34,149 nucleotides of DNA from IMG/VR virus record IMGVR_UViG_3300032238_001228, positions 1-34,149 of that record; one strand, written 5' to 3'. Positions 23,209-31,578 of the stretch are shown here, in pieces. The notes beneath the pieces were generated by a model that saw nothing but the letters and a program-made list of their open reading frames with translations, searched no databases and was not told where the DNA came from. A program made the position numbers and the translations under genes. Origin of the DNA: a virus. The stretch's first letter is position 1; the number at the start of each line of letters is the position of its first letter.

Positions 23209-24510
23209 CTACGTCAAACGGTTGAGGACTACTACACCACCAGCAGCGGATGCAGTACCCTTATCATGGCAGACAAAACCAATTCTTTCTGTAAGACGAT
23301 ATACAATTTCATCTGTGTTGAAAGCATATTGATCAGAAACTTGAATTCTTGCCATTCTACGATCACCAAGGATAGTAGCCTTCTTGAGGTCACCAAATGC
23401 TACAAGTGGAGTAGCAGTTGTACCAGCAGCAGTATTAGTCATACCTTGAACAAATACAACTGGATAACCAAACAAAGTTGGATTATTTGTAGCTGCATTT
23501 GCGATATCATTGAAGCCGTTGCCAGACAATGCGTCAAGTTTAGCTGCAATTACACTATGATAGAAGTTCTTTGAGCAGTAGAACTTTGCGTTAGCTTCTG
23601 CATAAGTTGGAAGAACACCAGTCATAGAGCGAAGGTTAGCAAGAGTAACTGCTGTCCAGTTAGCTGCAGAACCAGTAGCTGCAGAAATCTTACCAGGACC
23701 AGCAACACCATTAACAGCTGCAAGAATACCAGTGATAGAACCATAAGTTGCAGTACCATCACCAAGGAATACAGCAGCATCCTCTTGTTGAGAAACCTTC
23801 CATGCCATGTCTTCAGCCAACATTGCGCCAACATCAATAATGCTGTCTTCTGCCAATTCTGAAGAAACATAAGTAAGGATTGCAAGCTTTTTAGCAAGAA
23901 CTTCAGCTCTGTCCAAAGTAACTTGACTTTGTGTTGGAGCAGTTGATTCTCCTACCCAGTAGCCAGTTGTACTTGCTGAATTGACTGGGTACCATTGAAC
24001 ATCAGAAGCCATTGGCATAACACGACATTCACGTCTTGCAACGCCATATGCTTCACGGAGGAAGATCAATTCACGCATTAATTCATCTGGGACGAGGTAT
24101 CCACCCGCTGCGTTGCTGGTCTCATTTTGAGCTTTAATTGATTCAAAATAACCGTTTTGATCTAACCAATTGGTAGCTTTAACATCTTTATTAAGATGCT
24201 TGAAATATTGACCAAAAGCATATGCAGTTTTAGCTTTATGCTCGGAAGTACCTTCAAAAGGAAGGTTTTTAGAAGCTCTCACAGAGCTATATTTATTAAA
24301 TTCCATAGTTTTTACACCTTCTTCAGCAGACTTAACTTCAACAGGAAGGATCTGCTCATTTACACGCTTGATAGCATCAATCTTAAGATCGATAGCATCA
24401 TTATCAGAGAGAAGTTTTTGAGCTTCATCAATGCTATCAGTTTCAAGATATTCCTTGGCTTTGATTGCATTGTCAAGCTTTTGTTTGTTTAAAACTTCGA
24501 TATTATCCAT
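23209..24510 (-). CDS. Major capsid protein, HK97 fold
   Basis: 433 aa. The N-terminal helical, charged segment (about 1-70, NKQKLDNAIKAKEYL...) is a delta-domain-like scaffold likely removed by the protease encoded next. The body has hallmark stretches of HK97-type capsids: ETSNAAGGYLVPDELM (about 131-146), then RRECRVMPM, SELAEDSIIDVGAMLAEDMAW (E-loop/spine helix), FLGDGTATYGSITGI and the C-terminal GDLKKATILGDRRMARIQVS. GGAG is seven bases before the ATG; the start overlaps the protease stop by eight bases. Confidence 0.95.
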   Translation of the reverse strand: MDNIEVLNKQKLDNAIKAKEYLETDSIDEAQKLLSDNDAIDLKIDAIKRVNEQILPVEVKSAEEGVKTMEFNKYSSVRASKNLPFEGTSEHKAKTAYAFGQYFKHLNKDVKATNWLDQNGYFESIKAQNETSNAAGGYLVPDELMRELIFLREAYGVARRECRVMPMASDVQWYPVNSASTTGYWVGESTAPTQSQVTLDRAEVLAKKLAILTYVSSELAEDSIIDVGAMLAEDMAWKVSQQEDAAVFLGDGTATYGSITGILAAVNGVAGPGKISAATGSAANWTAVTLANLRSMTGVLPTYAEANAKFYCSKNFYHSVIAAKLDALSGNGFNDIANAATNNPTLFGYPVVFVQGMTNTAAGTTATPLVAFGDLKKATILGDRRMARIQVSDQYAFNTDEIVYRLTERIGFVCHDKGTASAAGGVVVLNRLT

Positions 24511-25609
24511 GTTTTAACTCCAAAATTGTTGTCATTGCTTTTTTGAGAAGCATTTGTTTATCTATAGATTTAGTTTCGTTAGCAACTTCTTTTTCGTCAG
24601 AACTTACAGGCATTTCATCTATAGTTTTTTCAGTTTGTTTTATTTCTTCAGATTCTGCATCACACAGAGCATTCCAAAGAACATTTGCGAGTTTCTTACT
24701 CTCGCTTCTGCTTAAACGCATTGCCTCTCGCAATGTTTTTTCAGCATCTCTAACATCTGCAGGTCTATGAGGAAGTTTGCCATAATAATATTTAAGCTCT
24801 TTGCCCATATCAACATTTGCAGACAATTTATTAATTAAATCAATACTATAAGATCCAAAATCATTAAATAATTTATTTAAATCTACTAATTCTGGTGATT
24901 CTAAATGTAATCTTACAGCTTCTACCAATCTTTCAGAAAGAGTTTCAATACCTTCTAAAATTAATTCACTATTAATGTTACCAAAAATGTCAGAAGGATT
25001 TAGAGGTTCTTCGTACATATCATCCTCTTCCATATCCTTCATTGGCTTATAACCACATCTTTTACATTCAATACCATCCCAAGCTGATTTACACATAGGA
25101 CAAGAACCAGCTCCTTTGGTTTCATCAATTAATTCTTTTAAATTTTTAACCATATTTCTACTCTCCGCTGGTCTTGGTGTCAAACTACCCTCGGCAAGAT
25201 TCCACTGTAATATTTCATAAACATTATTAGAAACTTGCTTTCTATTTACGAGATGACTTGCAGCTCCAGAAGAATAACCAAGTCTTCCTTCTTTTGCTAA
25301 TTTTGCTATCATTTGATTGTATTTATCACTCATATCAATTTGAGCTTCATACCATAATCCATATTCGTCCATCTTTACAGTACCAACACCAATTTGTTTA
25401 GTACCAATAACTTCATCTTGACCATGATTATAATAAAGATTTAGAGGAAATGAACCATCCATAGGTCTGCCAAAATTAGTATTTTGAGTAAAATAATCAC
25501 CTTCTAAATCAGTGTTATTTTTACTACCAAATCTTACTAAATAACCTTTAACACGACCATCAGAGGTAAATTTAACACTATCGCCAAAAAAATATAAGTT
25601 CTCGTTCAT
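24503..25609 (-). CDS. HK97-type prohead protease with zinc-ribbon insert
   Basis: 368 aa. Peptidase U35-like domain at about 5-160: FPLNLYYNHGQDEVIG (His62), then EGRLGYSSGA (Ser113 or Ser114) and LQWNLAEGSLTPRPAE, the usual order of catalytic His, Ser and the 'E.SL...P' strand. It matures the capsid by cleaving the scaffold. Directly after it, CPMC (170-173) and CKRC (182-185) form a zinc-ribbon-like four-cysteine element, followed by a long charged helical region of about 170 residues that may act as scaffold. AGAGG precedes ATG. The zinc element is uncommon in the family. Confidence 0.85.
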   Translation of the reverse strand: MNENLYFFGDSVKFTSDGRVKGYLVRFGSKNNTDLEGDYFTQNTNFGRPMDGSFPLNLYYNHGQDEVIGTKQIGVGTVKMDEYGLWYEAQIDMSDKYNQMIAKLAKEGRLGYSSGAASHLVNRKQVSNNVYEILQWNLAEGSLTPRPAESRNMVKNLKELIDETKGAGSCPMCKSAWDGIECKRCGYKPMKDMEEDDMYEEPLNPSDIFGNINSELILEGIETLSERLVEAVRLHLESPELVDLNKLFNDFGSYSIDLINKLSANVDMGKELKYYYGKLPHRPADVRDAEKTLREAMRLSRSESKKLANVLWNALCDAESEEIKQTEKTIDEMPVSSDEKEVANETKSIDKQMLLKKAMTTILELKHG

Positions 25610-25618
25610 TATATGCCT

Positions 25619-26965
25619 CTAATTAATACTATCTTTATTTATTGGAGTGTTTAAAATCTCTTCTGCAATTTGTTTTGCAAATTCTTTACCTGATTTCTCA
25701 TTTAAAGGTCTTGCTGGCCCCTCATAATAACTACCAACATCACCAGGTAATACTTTTAATTTACAAATAATTTTAGCTTCAGATTTATCAATAATTCCAG
25801 CTAAAAATAAACGTTCAGCTCTTTTACTTGCAGCTTCAACATCATCTGCTAATGCTCTAACTTCAGAAAGGTCATATTCTATATAATCTCCAACCTTATA
25901 TTCTGGAAATTCATAAATTAAACTCTGTGTTAAAACCTCTGCTAATTGTTTTAAAAGAGGTACTATACCATCTTCCCAGGCCGCTTGTTGGGCCCTCTCA
26001 TAATTACTATAGGTACTGTGATCAAGGCCAGCTCCTAATCCTAAAACCATCACATTTAAGCCCAAAGCAGCTACAATTCTTTCCTCTGGTAATCTTCTTA
26101 ACTGCTCAAGATTCATCTCTTCTGGAGACCAACTTGCCCTCTCTAATTTAAAAGGACCAGTCATAACAGCAACACCGCCAGCATTATCACCAGCAAAATC
26201 CTGCATCAAACGCTTTTTAACTGTACGAGCATCATCCTCACTAATATCTACAGTAGCATCATTAGCATCTGGACCTAAAATGATTGCTGGCATTGCGTTA
26301 TTAGCCATCAAACCATAACTTGTAGAAGCTGCAGCATTATCAGTAGCAATTTCTCTTAATACAGAGGATATTGGACTTCTACCTAATCTAAAATCATTAA
26401 CATCACGACCATAACGGAAATGAATAATGTCTTTGAGAGAAATAACATAATCTTTGCCCTCAACATTATAAATCCAATGAATTAAACCGTTATCTTTGTT
26501 TCCATAAGGTCTAACACTATCTCCAGGAAGATATTGAAGAGCAACAACCTCTCCATCAACTCTAATCTTTCTTAAAAAAGCATTACCAAGAATCTTATAA
26601 TCTTTGATAATCCATCCCCAAAAAACACTATATGGAGCATTCGTAGTTGGATTTTGTAATAAATTAATAACAGAAGCTTCCATAGGTTTTGCTACTAATT
26701 CATTATCTTTACGCATATATCTAACTGGACATTGTGGAAAATTTCTAATGTAATAATCCATAGCTATTGTTACTATAGAATTAAGATCCAAATCTCCACA
26801 AATATTCTTCCAAGCTTTTAAACTACCAGGTAATCTATTAGTATTTAAAGAATAAAGATTACCCATACCAATTCCAGTAATAAATCCGTTTCTGGAACTG
26901 TTAAAAGGCATTGGTAAGTCACCAGTTTGCTTTACAGATCTTTTAAATAAATTCTTAATGTCCAT
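25619..26965 (-). CDS. Portal protein, HK97-type
   Basis: 448 aa, family-typical size. Recognisable strings: DLNSIVTIAMDYYIRNFPQC near the N-terminus, LLQNPTTNAPYSVFWGWIIKDYKILGNAFLRKIR, ALQYLPGDSVRPY, DIIHFRYGRDVNDFRLGRSPIS (about 180-200), the LGAGLDHSTYSNYE element (about 300-315) and a C-terminal SKRAERLFLAGIIDKSEAK. It forms the dodecameric ring at the packaging vertex. AGGA is seven bases ahead of ATG, ten bases from the protease start. Confidence 0.93.
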   Translation of the reverse strand: MDIKNLFKRSVKQTGDLPMPFNSSRNGFITGIGMGNLYSLNTNRLPGSLKAWKNICGDLDLNSIVTIAMDYYIRNFPQCPVRYMRKDNELVAKPMEASVINLLQNPTTNAPYSVFWGWIIKDYKILGNAFLRKIRVDGEVVALQYLPGDSVRPYGNKDNGLIHWIYNVEGKDYVISLKDIIHFRYGRDVNDFRLGRSPISSVLREIATDNAAASTSYGLMANNAMPAIILGPDANDATVDISEDDARTVKKRLMQDFAGDNAGGVAVMTGPFKLERASWSPEEMNLEQLRRLPEERIVAALGLNVMVLGLGAGLDHSTYSNYERAQQAAWEDGIVPLLKQLAEVLTQSLIYEFPEYKVGDYIEYDLSEVRALADDVEAASKRAERLFLAGIIDKSEAKIICKLKVLPGDVGSYYEGPARPLNEKSGKEFAKQIAEEILNTPINKDSIN

Positions 26966-26979
26966 ATATGTATCCTATC

Positions 26980-28398
26980 CTAAACTGATAACCAACCACC
27001 TGTACGTTTCATATATAAAAAATTATATGCATCACTTAAGGCATCAATAACATCATCATGCTTACCATTAGGAAAACCTTTAAGCTCATTTAATGCAGTT
27101 GATACCCAATTTACTCCCTTTGGAAATACTACATTTCCACTTGCAACATAACTGGCAAAAGGAGCTGCTCTTGTTTCTTTACTTCCTGTTACTGGCAAAC
27201 TAATAAACTTAAATCCTGATAACATTCTTGCAAAATGATTCTTTTGACTCTTACCAGCTTGACCAGGATCTTGAGGAATAACTACTATTGTTCCCTTTGG
27301 ATCTAAATTTGCAGCTTCAGTAATACACCTATCACGTCTAAATGAATCATACTGACCTCTTATAATATCCAATACCCACATTCGATCATTGTCATCTATG
27401 CCAGCAAGAACTCCAACACTATAGTCACCACGCCCTTGTGATGATGCAAGGTCCCAAGCTCTAACCAATTTTTTAAATTTTACTGGAGGTTGGTTGTCAT
27501 ATAAGAGATTAGATAAATTAAAAAAGGAGCCCTCTTTTCCAGTTGGTCTTCCTTGATATAAACTATTCCAACCATAAAGACCCTGATTACTTACAAGAAC
27601 AGTTTTAATACGCTGAAAATCATCAAAACTGTAACGCTCTTTCCATAAAGGCTCATCTAATTCTCTGTTAAGTGGATCATTCTCTGGATCATCACATAAT
27701 GCTGGAAGATTTAATACAACCCATTTGCCTTCTTCAGATGCTATAGCTCTACTAATAACATCGTCCTCATGCCAACGAGTAGATACAATTACCATCCTTC
27801 CGCCAGGCTCTAATCTCGTATATAAGTCATCTGAAAACCAGTCAAATGCTTTATCACGATAAGTCTCTGACTCCGCCTCTTCTCTACTTTTAATTGGATC
27901 GTCAATAACAATTAATTTAAATCCAACACCAGTCGGAGGAGAGCCAACGCCACGAGCCATAAATGTTCCACCAGGCATTAAACTCCACTCATCCTGGGCT
28001 GCATTATCTTTTTGTAATATTTGACGCTCTTTTACTATAGTTCTTGCTTTTCTACTAAAACGTCTTGCAATACGCTCATTATAACCAGTAACAAGAACAT
28101 TATCCTTTTGATTGCGCTCAAAGAAATAAGCTGAAAATCTAACTGTTATTGTTTCTGTTTTTCCATGACGAGGTGGAAGACTAATACATAATCTTGTTAT
28201 CTCACCACTATCTACTTTTTGTAAATATTCAGATAATAATTTAATGTGTGGAGCATCATATTGCCATCCTTTAGGCAATGTATCCTTTAAATACTCCAAA
28301 AAAGAAAGGTTATCAGTCCTCTTCTTCGCTACTGTTGCTACGCTCTGCTTGTCCTGCTGCTTGGAGAAGTTGAACCGAGAAGTTGCTAATTTTGTCAT
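26980..28398 (-). CDS. terL: Terminase large subunit
   Basis: 472 aa. ATPase: Walker A-like PPRHGKT (75-81), GxxFMARGVGSPPTG (144-157), Walker B LIVIDDP (162-168), and the coupling motif MVIVSTRWHEDD (202-213). Nuclease (RNase H fold): RAWDLASS with Asp316, PQDPGQAGK with Asp377, and HDDVIDALSDA with Asp448/449. It packages the genome into the prohead and cuts concatemers. AGGA lies upstream of the ATG. Its start overlaps the small-subunit gene by 86 bases. The 'RHGKT' Walker A and 'GVGFKLIVIDDP' are typical of the Terminase_6 group. Confidence 0.95.
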   Translation of the reverse strand: MTKLATSRFNFSKQQDKQSVATVAKKRTDNLSFLEYLKDTLPKGWQYDAPHIKLLSEYLQKVDSGEITRLCISLPPRHGKTETITVRFSAYFFERNQKDNVLVTGYNERIARRFSRKARTIVKERQILQKDNAAQDEWSLMPGGTFMARGVGSPPTGVGFKLIVIDDPIKSREEAESETYRDKAFDWFSDDLYTRLEPGGRMVIVSTRWHEDDVISRAIASEEGKWVVLNLPALCDDPENDPLNRELDEPLWKERYSFDDFQRIKTVLVSNQGLYGWNSLYQGRPTGKEGSFFNLSNLLYDNQPPVKFKKLVRAWDLASSQGRGDYSVGVLAGIDDNDRMWVLDIIRGQYDSFRRDRCITEAANLDPKGTIVVIPQDPGQAGKSQKNHFARMLSGFKFISLPVTGSKETRAAPFASYVASGNVVFPKGVNWVSTALNELKGFPNGKHDDVIDALSDAYNFLYMKRTGGWLSV

Positions 28399-28702
28399 AT
28401 AATATTCCTAAACTGTTTGCGTTTTGTTCCTTACACCATTCTTCATTTTGCGCTGTTTTAACAATCTCATTCATAGCCTTACAGTTCTCAACTATCATAT
28501 TAGCTAAAACATCATCCAAGTTATACTTTTCTTGTTTCATTATCCATTTTCCTATCAAATTCTTCTTAAGTATATCTCTCTTACTCCATGCAAGACTCTC
28601 ATATACTTTACGCTTATCACAATCTAATAATTTTGCTACATCTTCAGTACTATAACCACCAAGTTTATAAAAATGTATTATAAAATCACGCTTATAATTC
28701 AT
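28313..28702 (-). CDS. terS: Terminase small subunit-like protein
   Basis: 129 aa, directly upstream of and overlapping the large subunit. The N-terminal helix-turn-helix (FYKLGGYSTEDVAKLLDCDKRKVYESLAWSK, 11-41) would bind the pac/cos site, and a helical mid-part (about 55-115) would oligomerise; the C-terminus is acidic (RSNSSEEED). Assignment by position, size and HTH, not by a diagnostic motif. Start overlaps the sigma-factor stop (ATGA). Confidence 0.75.
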   Translation of the reverse strand: MNYKRDFIIHFYKLGGYSTEDVAKLLDCDKRKVYESLAWSKRDILKKNLIGKWIMKQEKYNLDDVLANMIVENCKAMNEIVKTAQNEEWCKEQNANSLGILYDKISNFSVQLLQAAGQAERSNSSEEED

Positions 28703-29385
28703 AAATCTCTACTTATTATCTCTCTACACTGGTCTATAGCTTCATTATATAATCTATCAAAATCTCTTCTGCTTAATCCAAATTCACTCATAAGCTTTTT
28801 CTTACTTATTTTTTCACTATGCAAACCAAATAATCCACTCAAAATTCCAACTTTAACAGGCTCTAATTCATTAAAAATAAGGCTAAAATCAATGTTTTCT
28901 GGCTCTTTTTTATCTGCAACATCTAAACTTACTGAATCTATATTAATTACGCTTATATCACTGTTTTTAACTGCTTTTTCCAATACAATTAAACTTTTAT
29001 TTTCCTCTATAGAACACTCTTCCAATGTATCGTATTTTTCTATGAGCTTTAATGTATCTAAAATATGAACAGGTATTTTTATTAAATTAACATTTTTCTC
29101 AATATACCGCTTAACACCCTGCAAAATCCAATAATAAGCATAAGTAGTAAATTTAACGTCTTTTTCTATATCAAACTTATCATATGCAACTATAAAACCA
29201 ATTCTTGCTTCACTATATAAATCTTGCTCATCTACTTTGCAGTTTTCTATAAAATATTTGTATCTCCAAACAATTTTCCATAACAGAAGATTGTGTCTAT
29301 TCAAAAGTTCTTCTATCGCTTGATCTCTTGTGACGCTGGTTCGTAAATTTATGAGGCAGACTTCGCTTTTCCTTTTTACATTCAT
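28699..29385 (-). CDS. Phage sigma-70 family transcription factor
   Basis: 228 aa. Region 2 at about 30-97: NLLLWKIVWRY, DEQDLYSEARIGFIVAYDKF, KFTTYAYYWILQGVKRYIEK (compare the classic 'DLxQEGxxGLxxAxxKFD...FSTYAxWWIRQxIxR'), then IKIPVHI (103-108) opening region 3. Region 4 at about 180-225: GLFGLHSEKISKKKLMSEFGLSRRDFDRLYNEA. This redirects host RNA polymerase, plausibly to late promoters, but its target sites could not be identified; the TGG-TATAAT promoters look like host sigma-A sites. AGGAG lies eleven bases before ATG. The first 89 bases overlap the preceding gene out of frame. Confidence 0.88.
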   Translation of the reverse strand: MNVKRKSEVCLINLRTSVTRDQAIEELLNRHNLLLWKIVWRYKYFIENCKVDEQDLYSEARIGFIVAYDKFDIEKDVKFTTYAYYWILQGVKRYIEKNVNLIKIPVHILDTLKLIEKYDTLEECSIEENKSLIVLEKAVKNSDISVINIDSVSLDVADKKEPENIDFSLIFNELEPVKVGILSGLFGLHSEKISKKKLMSEFGLSRRDFDRLYNEAIDQCREIISRDL

Positions 29386-29689
29386 CTATAATTTTTCTCC
29401 TGTTCTCATAAGTGTAATCTAACAATTTTTTCAATTTCCAGTATTCTTTTCCAATTAAATCTGCCCAAACCCTTATATGATCAGAAGGAAACTTATAGGA
29501 TCCGTGTATAGCATCCTCAACATAATAAAAATGAACACCAATATGCTTTGCTATGGTATTTATTTGAATGCCGTTAGTAAAATTATAGTAGTGGTCTTCT
29601 TTTTGCAGTTTTTCCTCAATATATGGCCTTTTTTTCCATAGTTCTTTCTGGTTAAACTCACCAATAATAATCTCGTTAAAATCTTCCAT
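29297..29689 (-). CDS. Putative DNA-binding protein, 130 aa
   Basis: Not recognised as a family. GIQINTIAKHIGVHFYYVEDAI (about 40-61) looks like a helix-turn-helix, and the C-terminus is strongly basic (CKKEKRSLPHKFTNQRHKRSSDRR). First gene of the structural operon; no clear ribosome binding site. TATAAT (29713-29718) lies about 25 bases upstream without a convincing -35. A regulator of the operon or a packaging accessory are possible, from position only. Confidence 0.65.
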   Translation of the reverse strand: MEDFNEIIIGEFNQKELWKKRPYIEEKLQKEDHYYNFTNGIQINTIAKHIGVHFYYVEDAIHGSYKFPSDHIRVWADLIGKEYWKLKKLLDYTYENRRKIIDECKKEKRSLPHKFTNQRHKRSSDRRTFE

Positions 29690-29712
29690 ATTAAATGTAT
29701 TTTACTGGCAAA

Positions 29713-29718
29713 TTATAG
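29713..29718 (-). promoter_or_regulatory. -10-like box ahead of the structural operon
   Basis: TATAAT on the minus strand, no recognisable -35 and no TTGT spacer element. If this is the structural-operon promoter it would need an activator or a different sigma factor, which fits a late promoter. Confidence 0.35.
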
Positions 29719-29793
29719 CTGCTGTATGTTGATGCTTGGTGTGGCCTTTTTTCGAGCTTTTTCTTACTCGTTTTTTCCATGGAGGCATATAGC

Positions 29794-29822
29794 AATAAGG
29801 GGCCCGTAGGCCCCTTATTTTT
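29794..29822. terminator. Strong GC hairpin after the 29824 gene
   Basis: Stem AATAAGGGGCC (29794-29804) with GGCCCCTTATT (29809-29819), loop CGTA. The minus strand reads CCCCTTATT then GCTATATG; the plus strand reads TTATTTTTC. Separates the cassette region from the structural operon. Confidence 0.7.
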
Positions 29823-29823
29823 C

Positions 29824-30210
29824 TTACAAGTTATCTATCAGGACATCAGGTACTTCATCATCAGTCAGAGCCTTATAATATGCAAGAAGTTCTTCTGCGT
29901 TCTTCAACATCTTCAAGCGGTCTTCTTGTGATACTGCTGTCTCAACCCACACCTTGTTATCTTCAATCCACTCATATGAGCCAGAATAAATCTCATCATC
30001 AAGCTTAAGTACTTCAACGGCATCTTCAAGCGCAAGTTCAACACTTACCAATACACGGCAGTCTTCAGCATCAAACCAACACTTATCACCTTCAGAGCCA
30101 GCGCATACCATCTGATAATATGCAAACTCCACACCGCAACCTTCACCAATCTTTGCTTCCAGAGCGGATAAGGATACTGTCCTTATCACCATCGTAGTTT
30201 CTTCAATCAT
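29824..30210 (-). CDS. Acidic orphan protein, 128 aa
   Basis: Not recognised. About 30 Asp/Glu against about 10 Lys/Arg (by eye). The frame is open back to 30261, but that part encodes the -10 region; ATG 30210 with AAGGA seven bases upstream is the start. The composition is uniform from end to end (DAEDCRVLVSVELALEDAVE...). Own promoter and terminator. Such small acidic early proteins sometimes mimic DNA or block host enzymes, but this is only a possibility here. Confidence 0.75.
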   Translation of the reverse strand: MIEETTMVIRTVSLSALEAKIGEGCGVEFAYYQMVCAGSEGDKCWFDAEDCRVLVSVELALEDAVEVLKLDDEIYSGSYEWIEDNKVWVETAVSQEDRLKMLKNAEELLAYYKALTDDEVPDVLIDNL

Positions 30211-30242
30211 CGTTTCTTCCTTCATACCATCAGGTACTCTGT

Positions 30243-30271
30243 ATAGTATCACCATAAACAACCTTATGCAA
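30243..30271 (-). promoter_or_regulatory. Promoter of the 29824 gene (TTGT family)
   Basis: TTGCAT (30271-30266), 17 bases containing AAGG-TTGT (TTGT 30261-30258), nine bases ending GTGA, TACTAT (30248-30243). Confidence 0.8.
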
Positions 30272-30281
30272 CCCTTGACAA

Positions 30282-30310
30282 AGAAAAAGGCCCCTATTTT
30301 TAGAGGCCTT
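30282..30310 (-). terminator. Terminator of the 30330 gene
   Basis: Stem AAGGCC/GGCCTT with inner CT/AG, then CCTTTTTCTTT on the minus strand. It directly precedes the promoter of the next cassette. Confidence 0.8.
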
Positions 30311-30329
30311 GTAGTAATGCGCCAGAGGT

Positions 30330-30566
30330 TTATAACACAGGAATGTTATAGAACGCTATTGCTTTGACGTGAGTCCAGATATCTTCAGCAGTCATCTTCT
30401 TCTTGAATAACCCGTTATACCAAGTATTCACCCACGCTTCGACGCTGTAGCAATCAAACATATTGCCGTGTCCATAAACAGCAAACTTATTGACTGACAC
30501 GCCACGCTTCTTCAGTTCTGCAACCACACGGCGAGCCTTAAGTTCAAGCAACAAACTCTTCATCAT
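30330..30566 (-). CDS. Basic orphan protein, 78 aa
   Basis: Not recognised. Unlike its neighbours it is basic at the N-terminus (SLLLELKARRVVAELKKRGVSVN) and aromatic in the second half (VEAWVNTWYNGLFKKK, DIWTHVKAIAFYNIPVL). AAAGG lies nine bases before ATG 30566; ATG 30575 overlaps that site, so is less likely. One gene per transcription unit, with its own promoter and terminator. Opposite charge to its neighbours makes a paired action conceivable, unproven. Confidence 0.7.
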   Translation of the reverse strand: MMKSLLLELKARRVVAELKKRGVSVNKFAVYGHGNMFDCYSVEAWVNTWYNGLFKKKMTAEDIWTHVKAIAFYNIPVL

Positions 30567-30589
30567 CGTACCCATCCTTTACTGTATCT

Positions 30590-30618
30590 ACTATACCATC
30601 ACTAACAACACACTGCAA
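30590..30618 (-). promoter_or_regulatory. Promoter of the 30330 gene (TTGT family)
   Basis: TTGCAG (30618-30613), 17-base spacer with TTGT at 30608-30605, nine bases ending ATGG, TATAGT (30595-30590). Confidence 0.8.
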
Positions 30619-30628
30619 GCCATCAAGC

Positions 30629-30656
30629 AAAAAAAAGAGGAAGTTTTACCTTCCTC
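30629..30656 (-). terminator. Terminator of the 30664 gene
   Basis: Stem GAGGAAG (30637-30643) with CTTCCTC (30650-30656), six-base loop, then eight T on the minus strand. Confidence 0.85.
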
Positions 30657-30663
30657 CTCTTTA

Positions 30664-31104
30664 TTAACCTTCTCTGTAGGTCATCGTTACAGTTCGCCAT
30701 CTTTTAGTATCTGGTTCAATAAGAAGGTCAAACAGTTCTTGCTCCCAGTTATACTCTTCAGACTCCAGTTCATTATCAAGGTCCTCTGCCAAGCAACGTA
30801 CAAAGGAATCAAGGTGGTAGAACGTGTATAGCCCATCACCAGAAGTAGCGGTAGCGTCACACCAGTTACCATCAGAAGCCCAGTCCTGTTTTGTGGCAAA
30901 TGTCGTGTTATACTGTAGGTTCAGGATAGATACAAGGAAGTTAGCCAGTTCGTTCTCTTCAATAAAGAAGTGGAAGTCACCATCCTTATCAACCCAGTAC
31001 TCAACCTCTGCTTCAAGGTCACGGTAGCCAATAACATACCGTGTTCCTTGCCAATCCGTCTCGCCTCTTTCAGGGCGGTCAAACAGTTCAATCTTTTCCA
31101 TCAT
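30664..31104 (-). CDS. Strongly acidic orphan protein, 147 aa
   Basis: Not recognised. By eye about 34 Asp/Glu to 12 Lys/Arg, the most negative of the cluster, and rich in Trp and Tyr (TDWQGTRYVIGYRDLEAEVEYWVDKDG...). The longest frame begins at 31143, where MYGIK is encoded by the promoter; the GGAGG six bases before ATG 31104 decides the start. A possible beta-rich fold with acidic helices at the end. DNA mimicry or protein inhibition would be the first things to test given the charge, but nothing in the sequence proves either. Confidence 0.75.
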   Translation of the reverse strand: MMEKIELFDRPERGETDWQGTRYVIGYRDLEAEVEYWVDKDGDFHFFIEENELANFLVSILNLQYNTTFATKQDWASDGNWCDATATSGDGLYTFYHLDSFVRCLAEDLDNELESEEYNWEQELFDLLIEPDTKRWRTVTMTYREG

Positions 31105-31129
31105 CAGTACCCTCCATAGGTACATCTCT

Positions 31130-31159
31130 TTTATACCATACATAACAACCTGATGTCAA
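31130..31159 (-). promoter_or_regulatory. Promoter of the 30664 gene (TTGT family)
   Basis: Consensus TTGACA (31159-31154), 18-base spacer with TTGT at 31148-31145, nine bases ending ATGG, TATAAA (31135-31130). The strongest -35 of the set. Confidence 0.85.
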
Positions 31160-31161
31160 GC

Positions 31162-31410
31162 CTATTTACGAATCCTGTTATAAACTTGTCCAACAAATGT
31201 TCCTGCATCATAAGCATCATCACGGCCCCACAAAATGTTCCATGATTCGTTTAGCATGGTTCTTAAGTCCTCGTCTGATTCTATTAAGAAGTGGTCAGTA
31301 AGTTCATCATCTTCATCAACTCTGGAATCATGTTCAATTCCGTTAATGTCCAACCATTTGCTAAACTTGTAGCCATCGTTATCAGTACATACCAAATAAA
31401 ATTCGTTCAT
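31162..31410 (-). CDS. Acidic orphan protein, 82 aa
   Basis: Not recognised. About 20 Asp/Glu to 8 Lys/Arg, rich in Asp runs (EHDSRVDEDDELTDHF...). AAGGAG seven bases before ATG 31410 sets the start (the longest frame starts at TTG 31440). No separate terminator is evident; its stop is just upstream of the next promoter. Upstream is a promoter-like TATACT, weak -35. Probably alpha/beta with a C-terminal helix (VGQVYNRIRK). Confidence 0.7.
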   Translation of the reverse strand: MNEFYLVCTDNDGYKFSKWLDINGIEHDSRVDEDDELTDHFLIESDEDLRTMLNESWNILWGRDDAYDAGTFVGQVYNRIRK

Positions 31411-31578
31411 CTTAATTCTCCTTAAATAATTCACTAACAATTCTATAGGTCCAATCTTATTTTTTAGTATAATTTTGTCCTACTACTATAGAATCATCTC
31501 TCACGTTTTTAAGATAAATTTAAATAAAATATATATATAAATACCCACCCAGCTGCATAAGAATTTAGAATTATATAT

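Noticed and set aside
23266-24770. Plus-strand open frames opposite capsid and protease genes
   Set aside because: Antisense to strongly supported structural genes and without start signals or family features.
29691-29788. Two short minus-strand basic frames (29714-29788, 24 codons; 29703-29780, 25 codons) before the 29689 gene
   Set aside because: Neither has a ribosome binding site, they overlap each other, and the candidate -10 box lies inside them; kept only as a note.
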